A stretch of 64,000 bases of DNA, taken from contig NZ_CP155561.1 of the NCBI RefSeq assembly GCF_022095615.2, positions 186,001 to 250,000 on the forward strand, written 5' to 3'. Under the pieces are notes generated by a model. That model ran no database searches, had not been told where the DNA came from, and was given only the letters and a program-made list of their open reading frames with translations. Source of the stretch: Bacillus thuringiensis (GTDB lineage Bacteria; Bacillota; Bacilli; Bacillales; Bacillaceae_G). Shown piece after piece: positions 25,848 through 35,863 of this stretch. Position 1 is the first letter of the stretch; each line of letters starts with the position of its first letter. Position numbers and translations under genes: made by a program.

Positions 25848-26592
25848 GATTTTACTGCTTTATGGTTGTAATTTAGTTTTTTCCTAATCCCAATTACTAT
25901 CTCCAGTAATTATGATATATGGAAAATAACGGCATGCTAAATAACCATTACGAGCTAAAAATTATAAATATTTCATTTTTTATTTTGATAGATGTTGTTC
26001 GTATGCAATACCTGAGATATCAAATACAGTTTTCTTATGATAATGATGTGATTTTCGTCTATTTTTATCAAGTAAGTAAAACAAATGAAGAAAGCTTTTC
26101 TTTAATTGGTTGAATTGATCTTATATTTGCTATTCAAAGAAATTGTAAAGAATGAATCTAATAAATGTTCATAAATTGTATCTTATTTTCGTTTTGAAAA
26201 TATTGTGAATCTGTCTTCTTTGTTTGATACTTTCTTTGAATTTAAAAAAGGTTTATTTCACCATATTTATGCTCTATATCATCAATTTTTGGTTCTATAT
26301 ACCAAAAATTGTGGTATACTTACATATATACGATTTATGTGTAAAATGGTTGCTTTACTAGTCATCCATTCAGGAAAAAGAGGCTCGTTCTAGCACTAGA
26401 ACGGGCCTCTTTTTTTTATTTGATTTTTACTTTCACTTATATAATCAACCAGAATTTGAACCGTATGAACAGATACCTCGTCAGAAATTTGAATACCGAA
26501 TTTCTATTCTAGATCCAACAACATTCAAATCCAATTAGCCTAAATCGTTCTGTAAAAGAGTATTTTCATTAATCAATATTGGGGAAACGAAA
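25848..26592. other. Non-coding left arm of transposon
   Basis: Short open frames here (25919-26113 and 26205-26393) have poor composition and no convincing ribosome sites. A strong hairpin, GAGGCTCGTTCTAG / CTAGAACGGGCCTC followed by T7, lies at 26377-26417. No gene is supported. Confidence 0.45.
26377..26417 (+). terminator. Strong terminator without an upstream gene
   Basis: AAAAAGAGGCTCGTTCTAG pairs with CTAGAACGGGCCTCTTTTT, with one mismatch. Confidence 0.65.
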
Positions 26593-26626
26593 AGGATCTC
26601 CTTATTTTAGAAGTAAGGAGATCTCT
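26593..26626. terminator. Terminator of the cry operon
   Basis: GGATCTCCTTA / TAAGGAGATCTC stem about 105 bp beyond the stop of the second cry gene. A similar hairpin follows the second cry C-terminal fragment at 40365-40395. Stable 3' hairpins are known to prolong cry mRNA life. Confidence 0.65.
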
Positions 26627-26731
26627 TCCATAATATGCAAGTTATTTGTAAAGTTTATGTTATGAATTGCAATAGGCTTTGTCAGTAAGGTTTTAGTTTT
26701 TCGCAAGTATACTGATTCTTATTTAGAATCG

Positions 26732-28420
26732 TTAACGGTTATATCCTTGATTACATGTACAGCCAGAGTTATGCCCTTGGTTACATGTGCAATTGGAATG
26801 CAGGTCATCATTGTTAGTATAATTTTGATTATACATACTACTAGAGTCTTGTTTATAGTTGTTTGTATATCCTTGGTGATACACATCGCTCGTATTCTGA
26901 TTATAATTTCCATTATAACTTTGCTCATACATATTACCCGTGTGCGGGTTATTATTGCTAGTATACCCTTTCATACAAAGCAACTCGATGCTATCTACAT
27001 AAAACGTACCCTCTGTTTCTCCCATTTCAATTCGTACACGACCACTTTCCGGGAATACCTCTACTGTTTTTGTCATATATCCTTCTTCGCAAGAAGTGAA
27101 CTTAAGTGTTTCCTGATATCCATTACAATCCATCATCGTTACATACCCTTTTCCAGGACCTTCTTTTTTGGCAATCACACGTAACATATATCCACGATGA
27201 TTTTGAGCATGCAGGTTCTGAGATACCCCGGCACTCCAGTTGGATAGAACTAATACAGAAGATCCATCCATTTGTTGTACCGCTGCCTTTCCTGTTGCGT
27301 GCCATCCCGTTAATCCTTGTGTAAAGTCACCATTTGTTATGACATTTCGTGCATCATATAAATAACGTGCTTGCGCTATACGTGCATGTAAGCCTGTATA
27401 TAAATCATTGTTCATACCTGGAGCATCCGGTAACCAAGCATGGTATACATATGGAATCGACTGTACCAGTCGATCAGCGTTTTGAATATGATCTAAAGTA
27501 ATATGATAGTGTAACTCTTGTTCATTTGTAAATAATGTATCTACAGCCTGTTTTGCTGGATCATAGGCTTGTTGTGTTTCCCAACGTTTTTTCTCCATGT
27601 GTTGTTTCCATTTCTTTTCCTTTTGTTTCACATGCGCTAATGCTTCGCCTGTTAGTGGCCCTTCTTCAATGACTTCTAGATTCCCTACTGTAGCGTATCC
27701 GTCTGGATTAGAAATTTTAAATAAAACATCGATACCTACGTTTGTATTTGTATCTACTTCTCCGGTGTCAATATGAAAATCAAATGGATGACGATCGTGA
27801 CACATAACATGTTTTTTATCTGAACTTGACGGGCATGCATACATATCAAGAGCATATCCATCTGTTAGTGTAGGATACCCCCCTTGGCTCACATACTGAG
27901 ATGATGTTTCACAGCGATAATCTCCACATGAAGGGCTAGGCTGCATATAAGACAAATCATTTGGAACATCCATAATGGCGTCAATTTCTTTCCCGTAACG
28001 TGTTACCATTAATTTCAGATCTTTACTACTTTCTACAAAGCCTCTTACTCGATAACGTGTATATGGTTTTAATTTGGATTCATCTATTTTTTGATAGATA
28101 TAGGTTGGAAATATGGTTCCATATATATCTCGTGCTCCACGCATCTGAAGAAAGTTCCCTTTAAAAATAGGATTATTGGATCCTATGATAATATCATTAC
28201 TGAATGTCCAATCATTCCCAGAAAAGTCTCCAAAGTTCCCATTTGGGAGTAAATTTCGAGACTGACTAAGTTGTTTTGCCCGTTTTACTTCATTCCATAA
28301 CATCATTTTTTCTTTGGGAGAATGTTCATCTGACATACATTCTATCGAAATGGCTGCTTGATCTATTTCATAATCTGTCGTTTCTATTTTTAACGTATTT
28401 TTCGTACCACTTGTAAACAT
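26732..28420 (-). CDS. Cry C-terminal crystallisation-type protein (ORF2)
   Basis: This 562-aa protein corresponds to the C-terminal half of long Cry protoxins (Cry4-type), encoded separately. It starts MFTSGTKNTLKIETTDYEID, has the SQSRNLLPNGNFGDF and RDIYGTIFPTYIYQKIDESK blocks, then a long helical stretch and a second carbohydrate-binding-like block (NVITNGDFTQGLTGWHATG), ending FTSCEEGYMTKTVEVFPESG. The last 75 residues are Asn/Tyr-rich repeats closing with CTCNQG motifs. In two-gene cry operons such ORF2 proteins help packing and solubility of the short toxin. ATG 28420 is preferred over GTG 28429, which touches the ribosome site. It lies 66 bp downstream of the toxin gene. Confidence 0.88.
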   Translation of the reverse strand: MFTSGTKNTLKIETTDYEIDQAAISIECMSDEHSPKEKMMLWNEVKRAKQLSQSRNLLPNGNFGDFSGNDWTFSNDIIIGSNNPIFKGNFLQMRGARDIYGTIFPTYIYQKIDESKLKPYTRYRVRGFVESSKDLKLMVTRYGKEIDAIMDVPNDLSYMQPSPSCGDYRCETSSQYVSQGGYPTLTDGYALDMYACPSSSDKKHVMCHDRHPFDFHIDTGEVDTNTNVGIDVLFKISNPDGYATVGNLEVIEEGPLTGEALAHVKQKEKKWKQHMEKKRWETQQAYDPAKQAVDTLFTNEQELHYHITLDHIQNADRLVQSIPYVYHAWLPDAPGMNNDLYTGLHARIAQARYLYDARNVITNGDFTQGLTGWHATGKAAVQQMDGSSVLVLSNWSAGVSQNLHAQNHRGYMLRVIAKKEGPGKGYVTMMDCNGYQETLKFTSCEEGYMTKTVEVFPESGRVRIEMGETEGTFYVDSIELLCMKGYTSNNNPHTGNMYEQSYNGNYNQNTSDVYHQGYTNNYKQDSSSMYNQNYTNNDDLHSNCTCNQGHNSGCTCNQGYNR

Positions 28421-28486
28421 AGGACTCACAACCTTTTTCGTGTATTTGTTAAACAGCGATACCTCGACTTTAGTACATACTTTGGT

Positions 28487-30463
28487 TTAATTGATAAATA
28501 AATCGTTCACCGCTTTCTTTGTTTTTTCTAAATTCCGTTCTCCTTCAGATTCTAAAGTTGTTAAATCATCCGGTAAAAATTCAATTTTGTCAATGATAAT
28601 ATTGCTATAATGTCGATTTTCTATAATTATTTCAACACCTGATTGATTAAATGTAGTAACTAAGGTATTCATATATCCGAATGTAGGATAAGGACCCGTA
28701 GGTGAAGAACCAAAATAGTCACTCTCAGAACCACTCGGTGACCATCTTTGTACCATTAAACTAGCGCCATAAGAAGTTGCATAGCGGATTCTAACGCGGT
28801 AATTTTTATTCGTGGGTGCAGGAGTTAAACGTATTTTTAAACGCCCAAGATATGGTAACGTTACTACATCTCCTCCTGTATCACCAGGTCCAGCGCTAAC
28901 ATAAGCGCCGTTTTCTAAAGCAAAAGCTTTCACAGCCGGTATTTGTGTAATTTTATCTGGATAAATTGGATTATTTCTTGTCATACTTGTATGTGTCCAA
29001 CCAAATACGTTAACTACGGAGGTTTCATATTGAACACATGCCGCATTTGATAATCTATGAGAGTAATTTCTAGCACTAGGTGGTAGATCCTTATCAATAC
29101 CTGGTAACACAGATTCAATTGTCTGTGAGTACCCAGAACTGTTTCTCTCATATAGTAAAGTATTTAGTGTTGTCGGAAAAAATTCTGCACGTGAAGTACG
29201 ATACCGTGGGATTGAATACCCAACAAATGGTTGCAATTCAACTCTAGCTAATGAACTAATTTTAAATATATCAGTATTGCCGAAACTAATAGGATGTGGA
29301 TCATTACTCGTAGTTCCAGACATACGTTGAAAAGCACCGTTACCCTTTGTGTAGTCTTCATAATGACGAGTTCCTCCCCAGCCGATAAGATAACCAGGTT
29401 GAGTAAAAACAGAATGACTATATATATCTATAGCTTGAAGCCAAGTAACTAAACCAGGTCCCCGTGTTCCATTAGCTTCTAGCGAATTAAAGCTAAAAAG
29501 CCCTTCCCAACGATAATTTCCCCCTGAATATCCCACTGGGTCTGTATAAATTTCCCTAGTTAACTCTACATTTGTTCCTAATGGATATTTTTCAAAATCA
29601 TAAATTGGAAATAGAGCGATAATATCCAATACCGCCAACGTCATTTCTCTACGAAATTTATTAAATTTCAACCAAGTTATAGTACCTGCCCCCTCCTCTT
29701 TTATCTGATTTAAACCCTCCTGATACCAAAATACACAATACTTGGCATACTGTGCTATTTTATCTTTTAATCGCTGACCATAATCAATAGTAGGTGATAT
29801 TAATTCCGATCCTACTTTCTCCGCACTCAACAATGCTCCCCATTCTTTTTTATATTGAACGGCATCCCTTAATAGTAATAACTGTACATTTGCAGCTTGC
29901 GCAAACGTAGGCAATAATAATATTTGAGCATTCTGCCTTGATAATGATCCTGCTAGAATTTCATTGAAACCTTCTTCAGACTTTTTGAAATACTCAACTA
30001 CATTACTAAGTCTGCTATCATTTGGTTTACCTGCACTAAGCCACTCCTGAAGAGAATAAAGATAATACTCTTTATAATTAGTCAATTTACCGTTAAAATC
30101 TGCAACCGCGTCATTTAAAACACTCTCGTCTACCTCTTTACGAATTATAGATAATAAATCACATATAGAAAGTGCTGCCACAGATGGACCAGAAGATGGA
30201 ATTAGTAGGTTTACTATTCCCAATAGTGCAGGAATTCCAATTAGTACACCAGGTGAGCTTATGAATCCTGCCATGCTTACCATAACACTTATGAAATTCG
30301 AGATTGATTTCCACGTATCTTGCCATGGTTTTCCCGGACAATCGTTCAGGATAATAGGAAAAATATTTGGATCATTTGCAAAAGGATATCTGTTTGGCGT
30401 ATTTGTGTTATTCGATGAAGATTCCAATATTTCATATCCATTTGTATTTTGATATGAATTCAT
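28487..30463 (-). CDS. cry: Three-domain Cry delta-endotoxin (658 aa)
   Basis: A pore-forming parasporal toxin lacking its own C-terminal extension. The N-terminus (MNSYQNTNGYEILESSSNNT) resembles Cry4/Cry10/Cry30/Cry39/Cry40-type toxins. Domain I helices cover about residues 60-285, domain II about 290-495, and domain III about 505-650. Conserved blocks are visible: VFGWTHTSMTRNN at the end of domain II, YRVRIRYATSYG, and IIIDKIEFLP at the end of domain III. The exact Cry class cannot be fixed without alignment. ATG 30463 follows AAGGAG by 8 nt; GTG 30472 overlaps that site. The gene heads an operon with ORF2 inside a transposon, and its leader has a hairpin at 30495-30526. Confidence 0.9.
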   Translation of the reverse strand: MNSYQNTNGYEILESSSNNTNTPNRYPFANDPNIFPIILNDCPGKPWQDTWKSISNFISVMVSMAGFISSPGVLIGIPALLGIVNLLIPSSGPSVAALSICDLLSIIRKEVDESVLNDAVADFNGKLTNYKEYYLYSLQEWLSAGKPNDSRLSNVVEYFKKSEEGFNEILAGSLSRQNAQILLLPTFAQAANVQLLLLRDAVQYKKEWGALLSAEKVGSELISPTIDYGQRLKDKIAQYAKYCVFWYQEGLNQIKEEGAGTITWLKFNKFRREMTLAVLDIIALFPIYDFEKYPLGTNVELTREIYTDPVGYSGGNYRWEGLFSFNSLEANGTRGPGLVTWLQAIDIYSHSVFTQPGYLIGWGGTRHYEDYTKGNGAFQRMSGTTSNDPHPISFGNTDIFKISSLARVELQPFVGYSIPRYRTSRAEFFPTTLNTLLYERNSSGYSQTIESVLPGIDKDLPPSARNYSHRLSNAACVQYETSVVNVFGWTHTSMTRNNPIYPDKITQIPAVKAFALENGAYVSAGPGDTGGDVVTLPYLGRLKIRLTPAPTNKNYRVRIRYATSYGASLMVQRWSPSGSESDYFGSSPTGPYPTFGYMNTLVTTFNQSGVEIIIENRHYSNIIIDKIEFLPDDLTTLESEGERNLEKTKKAVNDLFIN

Positions 30464-30492
30464 CTTTTTCACTCCTTATGTGGTTCCTATTT

Positions 30493-30528
30493 TTAATACA
30501 CCTAGCAAATATATGCCAGGTGTATTGT
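30493..30528 (-). promoter_or_regulatory. Hairpin in the cry leader
   Basis: AATACACCTGGC and GCTAGGTGTATT pair 30 nt upstream of the toxin start, leaving the AAGGAG ribosome site free. It may stabilise the 5' end of the mRNA. CATTACGAATATG further upstream could hold a sporulation promoter, but no clear sigma-E or sigma-K match was found. Confidence 0.5.
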
Positions 30529-30884
30529 TACATATTCGTAATGCCCCAATGTATTCCTGTGACAATGTTTCTACAAATAAACCCATTATTTTTGGTGAAG
30601 GTATTGATCTTTTAGACCTTCTCTTTATATATTTCATGTATTTTTCAAAGCCTCAGATTTCTGTAGAACAATTTTTTTTGTTGTTTTTAAGGGTGAGGAA
30701 AGGGGCGTTAGCTTTTATATGAACAAAATTCACACTTAGATGTTTCTTCCCATCCCTCGAAAAAAGAGCGTGATACGAAATAGATTGTTGTAGATATTTA
30801 GTTATTCGTCATTGAAAGAAATTGTAGAAAACACATCCGAATATGTATTGGATTTATTTTTACTAGGGAAAACCGAATTATGGG

Positions 30885-31025
30885 AATTTTACCTGTGTAC
30901 AGAAAATTGTATATTTCTGTACACTTTATTATTTAGTAAAAAACACTACCATTTTTCCTATTATCGTGTCCAGAAACAGTGTACAATTATGTATGTTCAG
31001 ATATCCATCTAAAATTAAATTATTG
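30885..31025 (+). other. Putative res (resolution) site
   Basis: Inverted resolvase-type sites are visible upstream of the resolvase: GTGTACAGAAAATTGTATATTTCTGTACAC (30896-30925, shown here as a dyad with arms GTGTACAGAAA) and a second pair around GTGTCCAGAAACAGTGTACA. Position between cry and the resolvase gene fits the Tn3 layout. Confidence 0.5.
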
Positions 31026-31044
31026 AACAGGGAGAGACTACAAA

Positions 31045-31596
31045 TTGAAAATTGGTTATGTTCGTGTATCAACTGTAGATCAAAATTTGGATTTACAAAT
31101 AGATGCTTTAAAGGCGTATGGATGTGATGAAATATTTGAAGATAAGTTGAGTGGCATCGCCGGAAAAAGGCCCGGCCTTGAAAAAGCTCTTCAATATGTG
31201 AGACCTGGTGATTCTCTTGTAGTCTGGCGACTTGATCGTTTAGGTAGAACGATGCATCATCTTATCCAAATTGTAAATGAATTAAATGAACAGGGCGTTA
31301 GTTTCTATAGTGTACAAGAAAATATCACGATGGATCGCTCTAGCGCTACAGGACAATTAATGTTTCACTTATTTGCTTCTTTTGCAGAATTTGAAAGAAA
31401 CCTCATTCGTGAACGGACAGAAGCGGGACGAATTGCTGCAAGGGATCGGGGACGTTTTGGTGGAAGACCTGAAAAATTAGGAGAAAAAGAACAACAAATG
31501 ATACAAACACTCGTGTCTAAGAAAACCCCCATTAAAGATATTGCGCAAATATTAAAGATTTCTCGTACAACAGTGTATCGTTATTTACAGAAATAG
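31045..31596 (+). CDS. tnpR: Serine resolvase of the Tn3-family transposon
   Basis: A 183-aa small serine recombinase that resolves cointegrates at res. The catalytic Ser is at position 9 (MKIGYVRVST), followed by the family blocks DKLSGIAGKRPGLEKALQYV, LVVWRLDRLGRT, FASFAEFERNLIRERT and GRFGGRPEKL, and a C-terminal Hin-type HTH (IAQILKISRTTVYRYLQK). It is full length and apparently intact. The TTG start at 31045 follows GGGAGAG by 8 nt. tnpA begins 12 bp after its stop. Confidence 0.9.
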   Translation: MKIGYVRVSTVDQNLDLQIDALKAYGCDEIFEDKLSGIAGKRPGLEKALQYVRPGDSLVVWRLDRLGRTMHHLIQIVNELNEQGVSFYSVQENITMDRSSATGQLMFHLFASFAEFERNLIRERTEAGRIAARDRGRFGGRPEKLGEKEQQMIQTLVSKKTPIKDIAQILKISRTTVYRYLQK

Positions 31597-31608
31597 GAGG
31601 AAATTCAG

Positions 31609-34595
31609 ATGGCGACGAGAGAGGTTCTTACTCAAGCACAACGAGAATACTTTTATGAATTATCAGACCAGATGAGTGAACGAGAGCGGATACGATACTA
31701 CACATTATCTGAAGAAGATATACAAATCATCCGTCAGCAACGTGGCGTGGCGCAACGAATCAATTAGGTTTTGCGGTTCAATTGGCCTATTTACGATTTC
31801 CTGGTCAACCATTAGCTTCTGGAGAAAAAATACCCGATTTTCTTGTTTCGTTACTTGCAAAAAGATTAGGAATCGTGCCTGCAGCTATACATCATTATGC
31901 GAAAATTCGCGATACAACAAGGCGAGAACACATCGGCAAAATTCGAAAACATTTTGGATTCCGATCTTTTACCTTACGAGAATATCGAGAGTTAGCAAAT
32001 TGGCTTCTTCCAACTGCTATGGGAACCGAGAAAGGCATGGTTTTGGTTGATCTTTTAATACAAGAAATGCGAAAAAGAAAAATCATTCTTCCTGCCATGT
32101 ATGCCATAGAACATTTAGTTTGGGCGGTATGTGAACGTGCAGAAAGGCGAACGTTTAAAAAGTTAACAAAAGCGTTATCTCCACAACAACTTTTACAATT
32201 AGACCAGCTGTTAACAAAGTCAGCAGACAAACATATTACAAATTTATCTTGGTTACGAAAACCACCTGGAACGGTTTCACTTAAAAATTTTCATAGAATA
32301 TTAGACCGCATTCAATTTATTCAAAAGCTCGCATTACCATTAGAAAACGGACAAGAGATTTACCAAAATAGATTATTACAATTAGCTAGGGAAGGCTCTC
32401 GGTATTCCACCCAACATTTGTCTCGGTTCCATTCTCTGAAACGTTATGCAACTTTAATGGCATTTTTAATTCATATTTATGCTTTTTTTATCGACCAAGG
32501 TTTATATGTAAATGAAAAGTTACTTGGCGCATGTTTAAACGAGGAGAGAAAATACATAATGATTCGTTTCAAAATGACGGAAAATTAATTAATGAGAAAA
32601 TCCGCTTATTTGCAAAACTTGGGCAGGTTTTAATTGAAGCAAAAGAAACCGAACAAGATCCTTTTGTATCTTTACAAGCTGTTATACCATGGGACCAATT
32701 TGTTCATTCGGTAGAACAAGCGGAAGCGTTGGCGAGGCCTGCAGAATTCGATTATTTAGAATTGCTGGATACCTATTATGGACAATTTCGCAAATTTGCC
32801 CCGCGACTTTTACAGATTTATACGTTTCAATCTTCTGGTATCACCCAAACATTATGTGAAGCACTTGAAATCTTAAAGGAGCTGAATACATCCCAGAAAA
32901 GAAAAGTTCCTGAATTTGCTCCCATGGATTTTATAAAATCCAAATGGTTGAAACATGTTTTAAAAGAAGATGGCATTGACCGTCATTACTATGAATTTAG
33001 TGTATGGACAGAATTATGTAATCACCTTCGTTCGGGAGATATATGGGTACCAGGAAGTAAACAATACAAAAACTTTGATGAGTACTTATTACCGGTACAA
33101 ACTTGGGAAGAAATCAAAAGGAAACAACAAATTCCATTGTCTATTGCTACAAATGTAGATGAATATTTACAAAATCGATGCGGATCGATGCAAGAACAAT
33201 TAACAATGGTAAATCAACGCATTCGAAACCAAGAATTGTCGGATGTTTCTGTTTATGGCGGTCACATCCAAATTCCATCTTTAAAAAAGGATGTTCCAGA
33301 CGATGTGGCAGATCTTACAAGGGCTATTTATGATGGTATTACCACGTATTAAGCTAACAGAACTATTAGTAGAAGTAGACTCTTGGACCCATTTTAGTCA
33401 ACAGTTTGTACATCTTCATACGAAAACGGGGCCAAAAGATGAAACTACATTATTTGCGGCTATTTTAGCCGAGGGAATTAATCTTGGATTAAGTAAAATG
33501 GCTGATGCATGTCCTACGATTACCTATACCCAACTTGCTTGGATAGCAGATTGGTATATCAGTGATGAAAATTATACAAAAGCTCTGGGAGTCTTATCAA
33601 ATTTTCAAAGGCAAAATAGGCATGCTACCTATTGGGGCAATGGAACCACTTCTTCTTCAGATGGACAATATTTTAGGTCAAGTGGTGCTTCTAGTCCATT
33701 AGCTCAAGTGAATGCCAAACATGGAAGAGATCCTGGGCTAAACTTCTATACTCATATTTCAGATCAATATGATCCTTTTTACGTCCAAGTCATTAGTTCT
33801 TCTGAGGAAGCGCCTCATATTATAGACGGATTATTATACCATGAAGCCGATACTAGAATTGAAGAACATTATACGGATGCTGCTGGATTTGTAGATCATG
33901 TATTTGCTATGTGTCATATGTTAGGGTTTCGATTCTCTCCGAGAATTAAAAGTATAGATAAGACGAAAATTTATACAATCGACAAACCTTCCTATTATCC
34001 AGAGCTAAACTTTATGATTGGTGGCACGATACAAATGAAACATATACGAGACAACTGGGATGCATTATTAAGATTAATCAGTTCTGTGCAAAATGGAACG
34101 GTTACTGCATCTCTTATTTTAAAAAAGTTAACATCTTATCCATGGCAAAATAGTTTAGCGGTAGCATTACGAGAAATTGGACGTATAGAAAGAACATTAT
34201 ATACATTAGAATGGTTGCAAGATCCTGCACTAAGAAGGCGTGTTCAAGTGGGACTCAATAAAGGAGAAGCGAAACATTCACTTGCGCGAGCCGTTTGTTT
34301 TCATCGATTAGGAGAAATACGTGATCGTTCTTATGAAGATCAATTACATCGAGTGAATGGCCTGCAGTTGTTAATTTCCGTAATTGTCATTTGGAATACA
34401 GTGTATATTGAAAAAGCGATTGAATTATTACGGTCTCAAGGAATGGAAATTCCAGAAGAATATGTGCAACACATTTCTCCATTAGGTTGGGAGCATGTTG
34501 CATTAACAGGCGATTATATCTGGGATGTACAGCAAAAGACATCGATTCATCATTTAAGACCTTTGCGAACAAAATATGCAAGAAATAGATACTAA
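31609..34595 (+). pseudogene. tnpA: Tn3-family transposase with three frameshifts
   Basis: The start (MATREVLTQAQREYFYELSD) and whole length (about 995 codons) match a Tn3 TnpA. The frame shifts near 31745 (within …QQRG|ATNQLGFAVQLA), near 32530 (LLGA|MFKRGEKIHNDSF) and near 33330 (LTRAIYD|MVLPRIKLTELL). The catalytic C-terminal part from 33330 is open, including ISDQYDPFYVQVI, HIIDGLLYHEAD and HYTDAAGFVDHVF. As read, no full-length transposase can be made. Sequencing error is a possible alternative for one shift but unlikely for all three. Confidence 0.85.
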
Positions 34596-34599
34596 CACC

Positions 34600-34637
34600 C
34601 GTTACCGATTCCCTATGTAAATACGGAATCGGTAAAA
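34600..34637. terminator. Hairpin after tnpA
   Basis: TTACCGATTCC…GGAATCGGTAA stem. It is conserved in position with those at 25813 and 37452. Confidence 0.6.
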
Positions 34638-34640
34638 TAT

Positions 34641-34691
34641 GTCCAAGTTGTGTCTAAACGTACAGTTTTCCCAAAATGGTATGGTGAGGCC
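34641..34691 (-). repeat. Right terminal repeat of the cry transposon
   Basis: On the minus strand it reads GGCCTCACCATACCATTTTG and onward to TTGGAC, the inverse of 25756-25807. Confidence 0.7.
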
Positions 34692-34830
34692 TAATAAAGT
34701 AATTTTTTAGACTATCTTTATGTTTTCGCATTCACCAATAATAAGTATTATGTGGATTTTATCAATACCTAAATACCTCTAAAAAATATATATTTAATAA
34801 ATGATGCTTATTGGAAAAGGGGCTATGAAT

Positions 34831-35187
34831 ATGAAGATAAAAAAGAGACTATTGGTAACAACTATATATCCAGGTCAGTTATTTAGCACTGCACATTTAC
34901 CCGAAGGCACAAGGTTTTTGAAATGGGAATTAGCAGGTAGTGGTGATTTAGATGATATTCTTTTTAACGTAATGGAAGATAAATTCTGGGATATGGATGA
35001 CCTTATTTTTAATGATGTTTTACACGAAAATCGAACTGAAGTGGTACAAAATAAAGAAATGTACGTTGATAATGTTCGGAATGCTACATCATTAGTTGGC
35101 ATACACATATATGCTTTAATTATAAATAAAGACACCGCAATATTTCTCGATACCCATTTTTTTCTACAAATTGTATATTTTAGTTAG
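34831..35187 (+). CDS. Unknown protein, tandem paralogue 1 (118 aa)
   Basis: I do not recognise it. It is clearly homologous to the next gene: shared FSTAHLPEGTRFLKWEL (FSTENLPAGTKYLKWEIEGG in the partner), DxIxFNVMEDK, NRTEVV and NATS. The pattern suggests a small beta-sandwich of about 105 residues. The C-terminus (INKDTAIFLDTHFFLQIVYF) is unlike the partner and may be read-through after a lost stop. AAAAGGGG precedes ATG 34831. There is no signal peptide. It lies directly outside the cry transposon. Confidence 0.55.
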   Translation: MKIKKRLLVTTIYPGQLFSTAHLPEGTRFLKWELAGSGDLDDILFNVMEDKFWDMDDLIFNDVLHENRTEVVQNKEMYVDNVRNATSLVGIHIYALIINKDTAIFLDTHFFLQIVYFS

Positions 35188-35241
35188 GTTGCTGTAGTAA
35201 CCTGATTAAAATATATATTTATTATGAAAAGGGGAATGGAT

Positions 35242-35574
35242 ATGGAAACAAAATCCACAGTAGAAATTGCAAGAGTAAGATCAGGAAAAGAGCCACAATC
35301 AGGACAGAAAAATCGTTCAAGTGGCAACTTTAGCACTGAGAATCTTCCTGCAGGAACAAAATATTTGAAATGGGAGATTGAAGGTGGCGGGGACCCAGAT
35401 TTTATTAGTTTTAATGTAATGGAAGATAAGTCGGCTGCAACGGATCCTACTCATTTCTCTGGTGTATTAAGCGGAAATCGGACAAGTGTTATATCTAAAA
35501 GATCTCTTTATATTGCCACCCCTAAGAATGCTACCTCTGAATTTACTGTAATTGTATCTGCCATGGTTCAATAA
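35242..35574 (+). CDS. Unknown protein, tandem paralogue 2 (110 aa)
   Basis: Partner of the preceding gene. After a basic, probably disordered N-terminus (residues 1-28) comes a likely beta-sandwich (NFSTENLPAGTKYLKWEIEG…SFNVMEDK…GVLSGNRTSVISKRSLYIAT…FTVIVSAMV). The WEIEGGGDPDFISFNV style recalls small secreted or particle-forming beta proteins, but there is no signal peptide and no known family is recognised. AAAAGGGG lies 7 nt before ATG 35242; the ATG at 35224 overlaps that site. A terminator follows at 35583. Confidence 0.6.
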   Translation: METKSTVEIARVRSGKEPQSGQKNRSSGNFSTENLPAGTKYLKWEIEGGGDPDFISFNVMEDKSAATDPTHFSGVLSGNRTSVISKRSLYIATPKNATSEFTVIVSAMVQ

Positions 35575-35582
35575 GTAAAATC

Positions 35583-35622
35583 AAAAAAGAGACTACGAAA
35601 TGTTTTTTTAGTCTCTTTTTAT
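35583..35622 (+). terminator. Terminator after tandem pair
   Basis: AAAAGAGACTA / TAGTCTCTTTTT stem with T-tract. Confidence 0.7.
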
Positions 35623-35863
35623 CTGTTACTTCGTAGTTCTTTCTATTTAACTTGTTTAGAAAGAATAAGATTTTTTGATACTTGGGGGAATAAAGTTTCT
35701 TATGTAGACGGACACGGGAACCTATTACATAAAGAATACTCCTGTGATTTTCTCAATATAGGTGTATCTTATGATTAATTAAGAAAATTTTAATTTATGT
35801 TAAACCTGTATGAGGAAAGGTTTTTGATTTAATAGGGAAAAATACTATTGGGAGGAATAAAAC

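Larger units (their letters stand above)
25756..34691. mobile_element. Tn3-family transposon carrying a cry operon (8.9 kb)
   Basis: The ends are inverted copies of about 52 bp beginning GGCCTCACCATACCATTT and running to TTGGACA, with about six differences. Inside are the cry operon (minus strand), a serine resolvase and a Tn3-type tnpA. A 5-bp target duplication is not evident (ATATA left, TAATA right). Each end also carries a hairpin just inside the repeat (25813-25847; 34600-34637). tnpA is broken by frameshifts, so the unit is defective but mobilisable if a related transposase acts in trans. A second tnpA end with the same type of repeat lies at 36828-37541. Confidence 0.75.

Noticed and set aside
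25919..26393. Two short plus-strand frames in the transposon's left arm
   Set aside because: No convincing ribosome sites, hydrophobic chance-like composition, and no similarity to neighbouring genes.
30367..31012. Several plus-strand frames between cry and tnpR
   Set aside because: They overlap the cry leader and the putative res dyads and have no ribosome sites.
25751..34696. A 5-bp target duplication around the cry transposon
   Set aside because: Flanks ATATA and TAATA are not identical, so a clean insertion event is not claimed.
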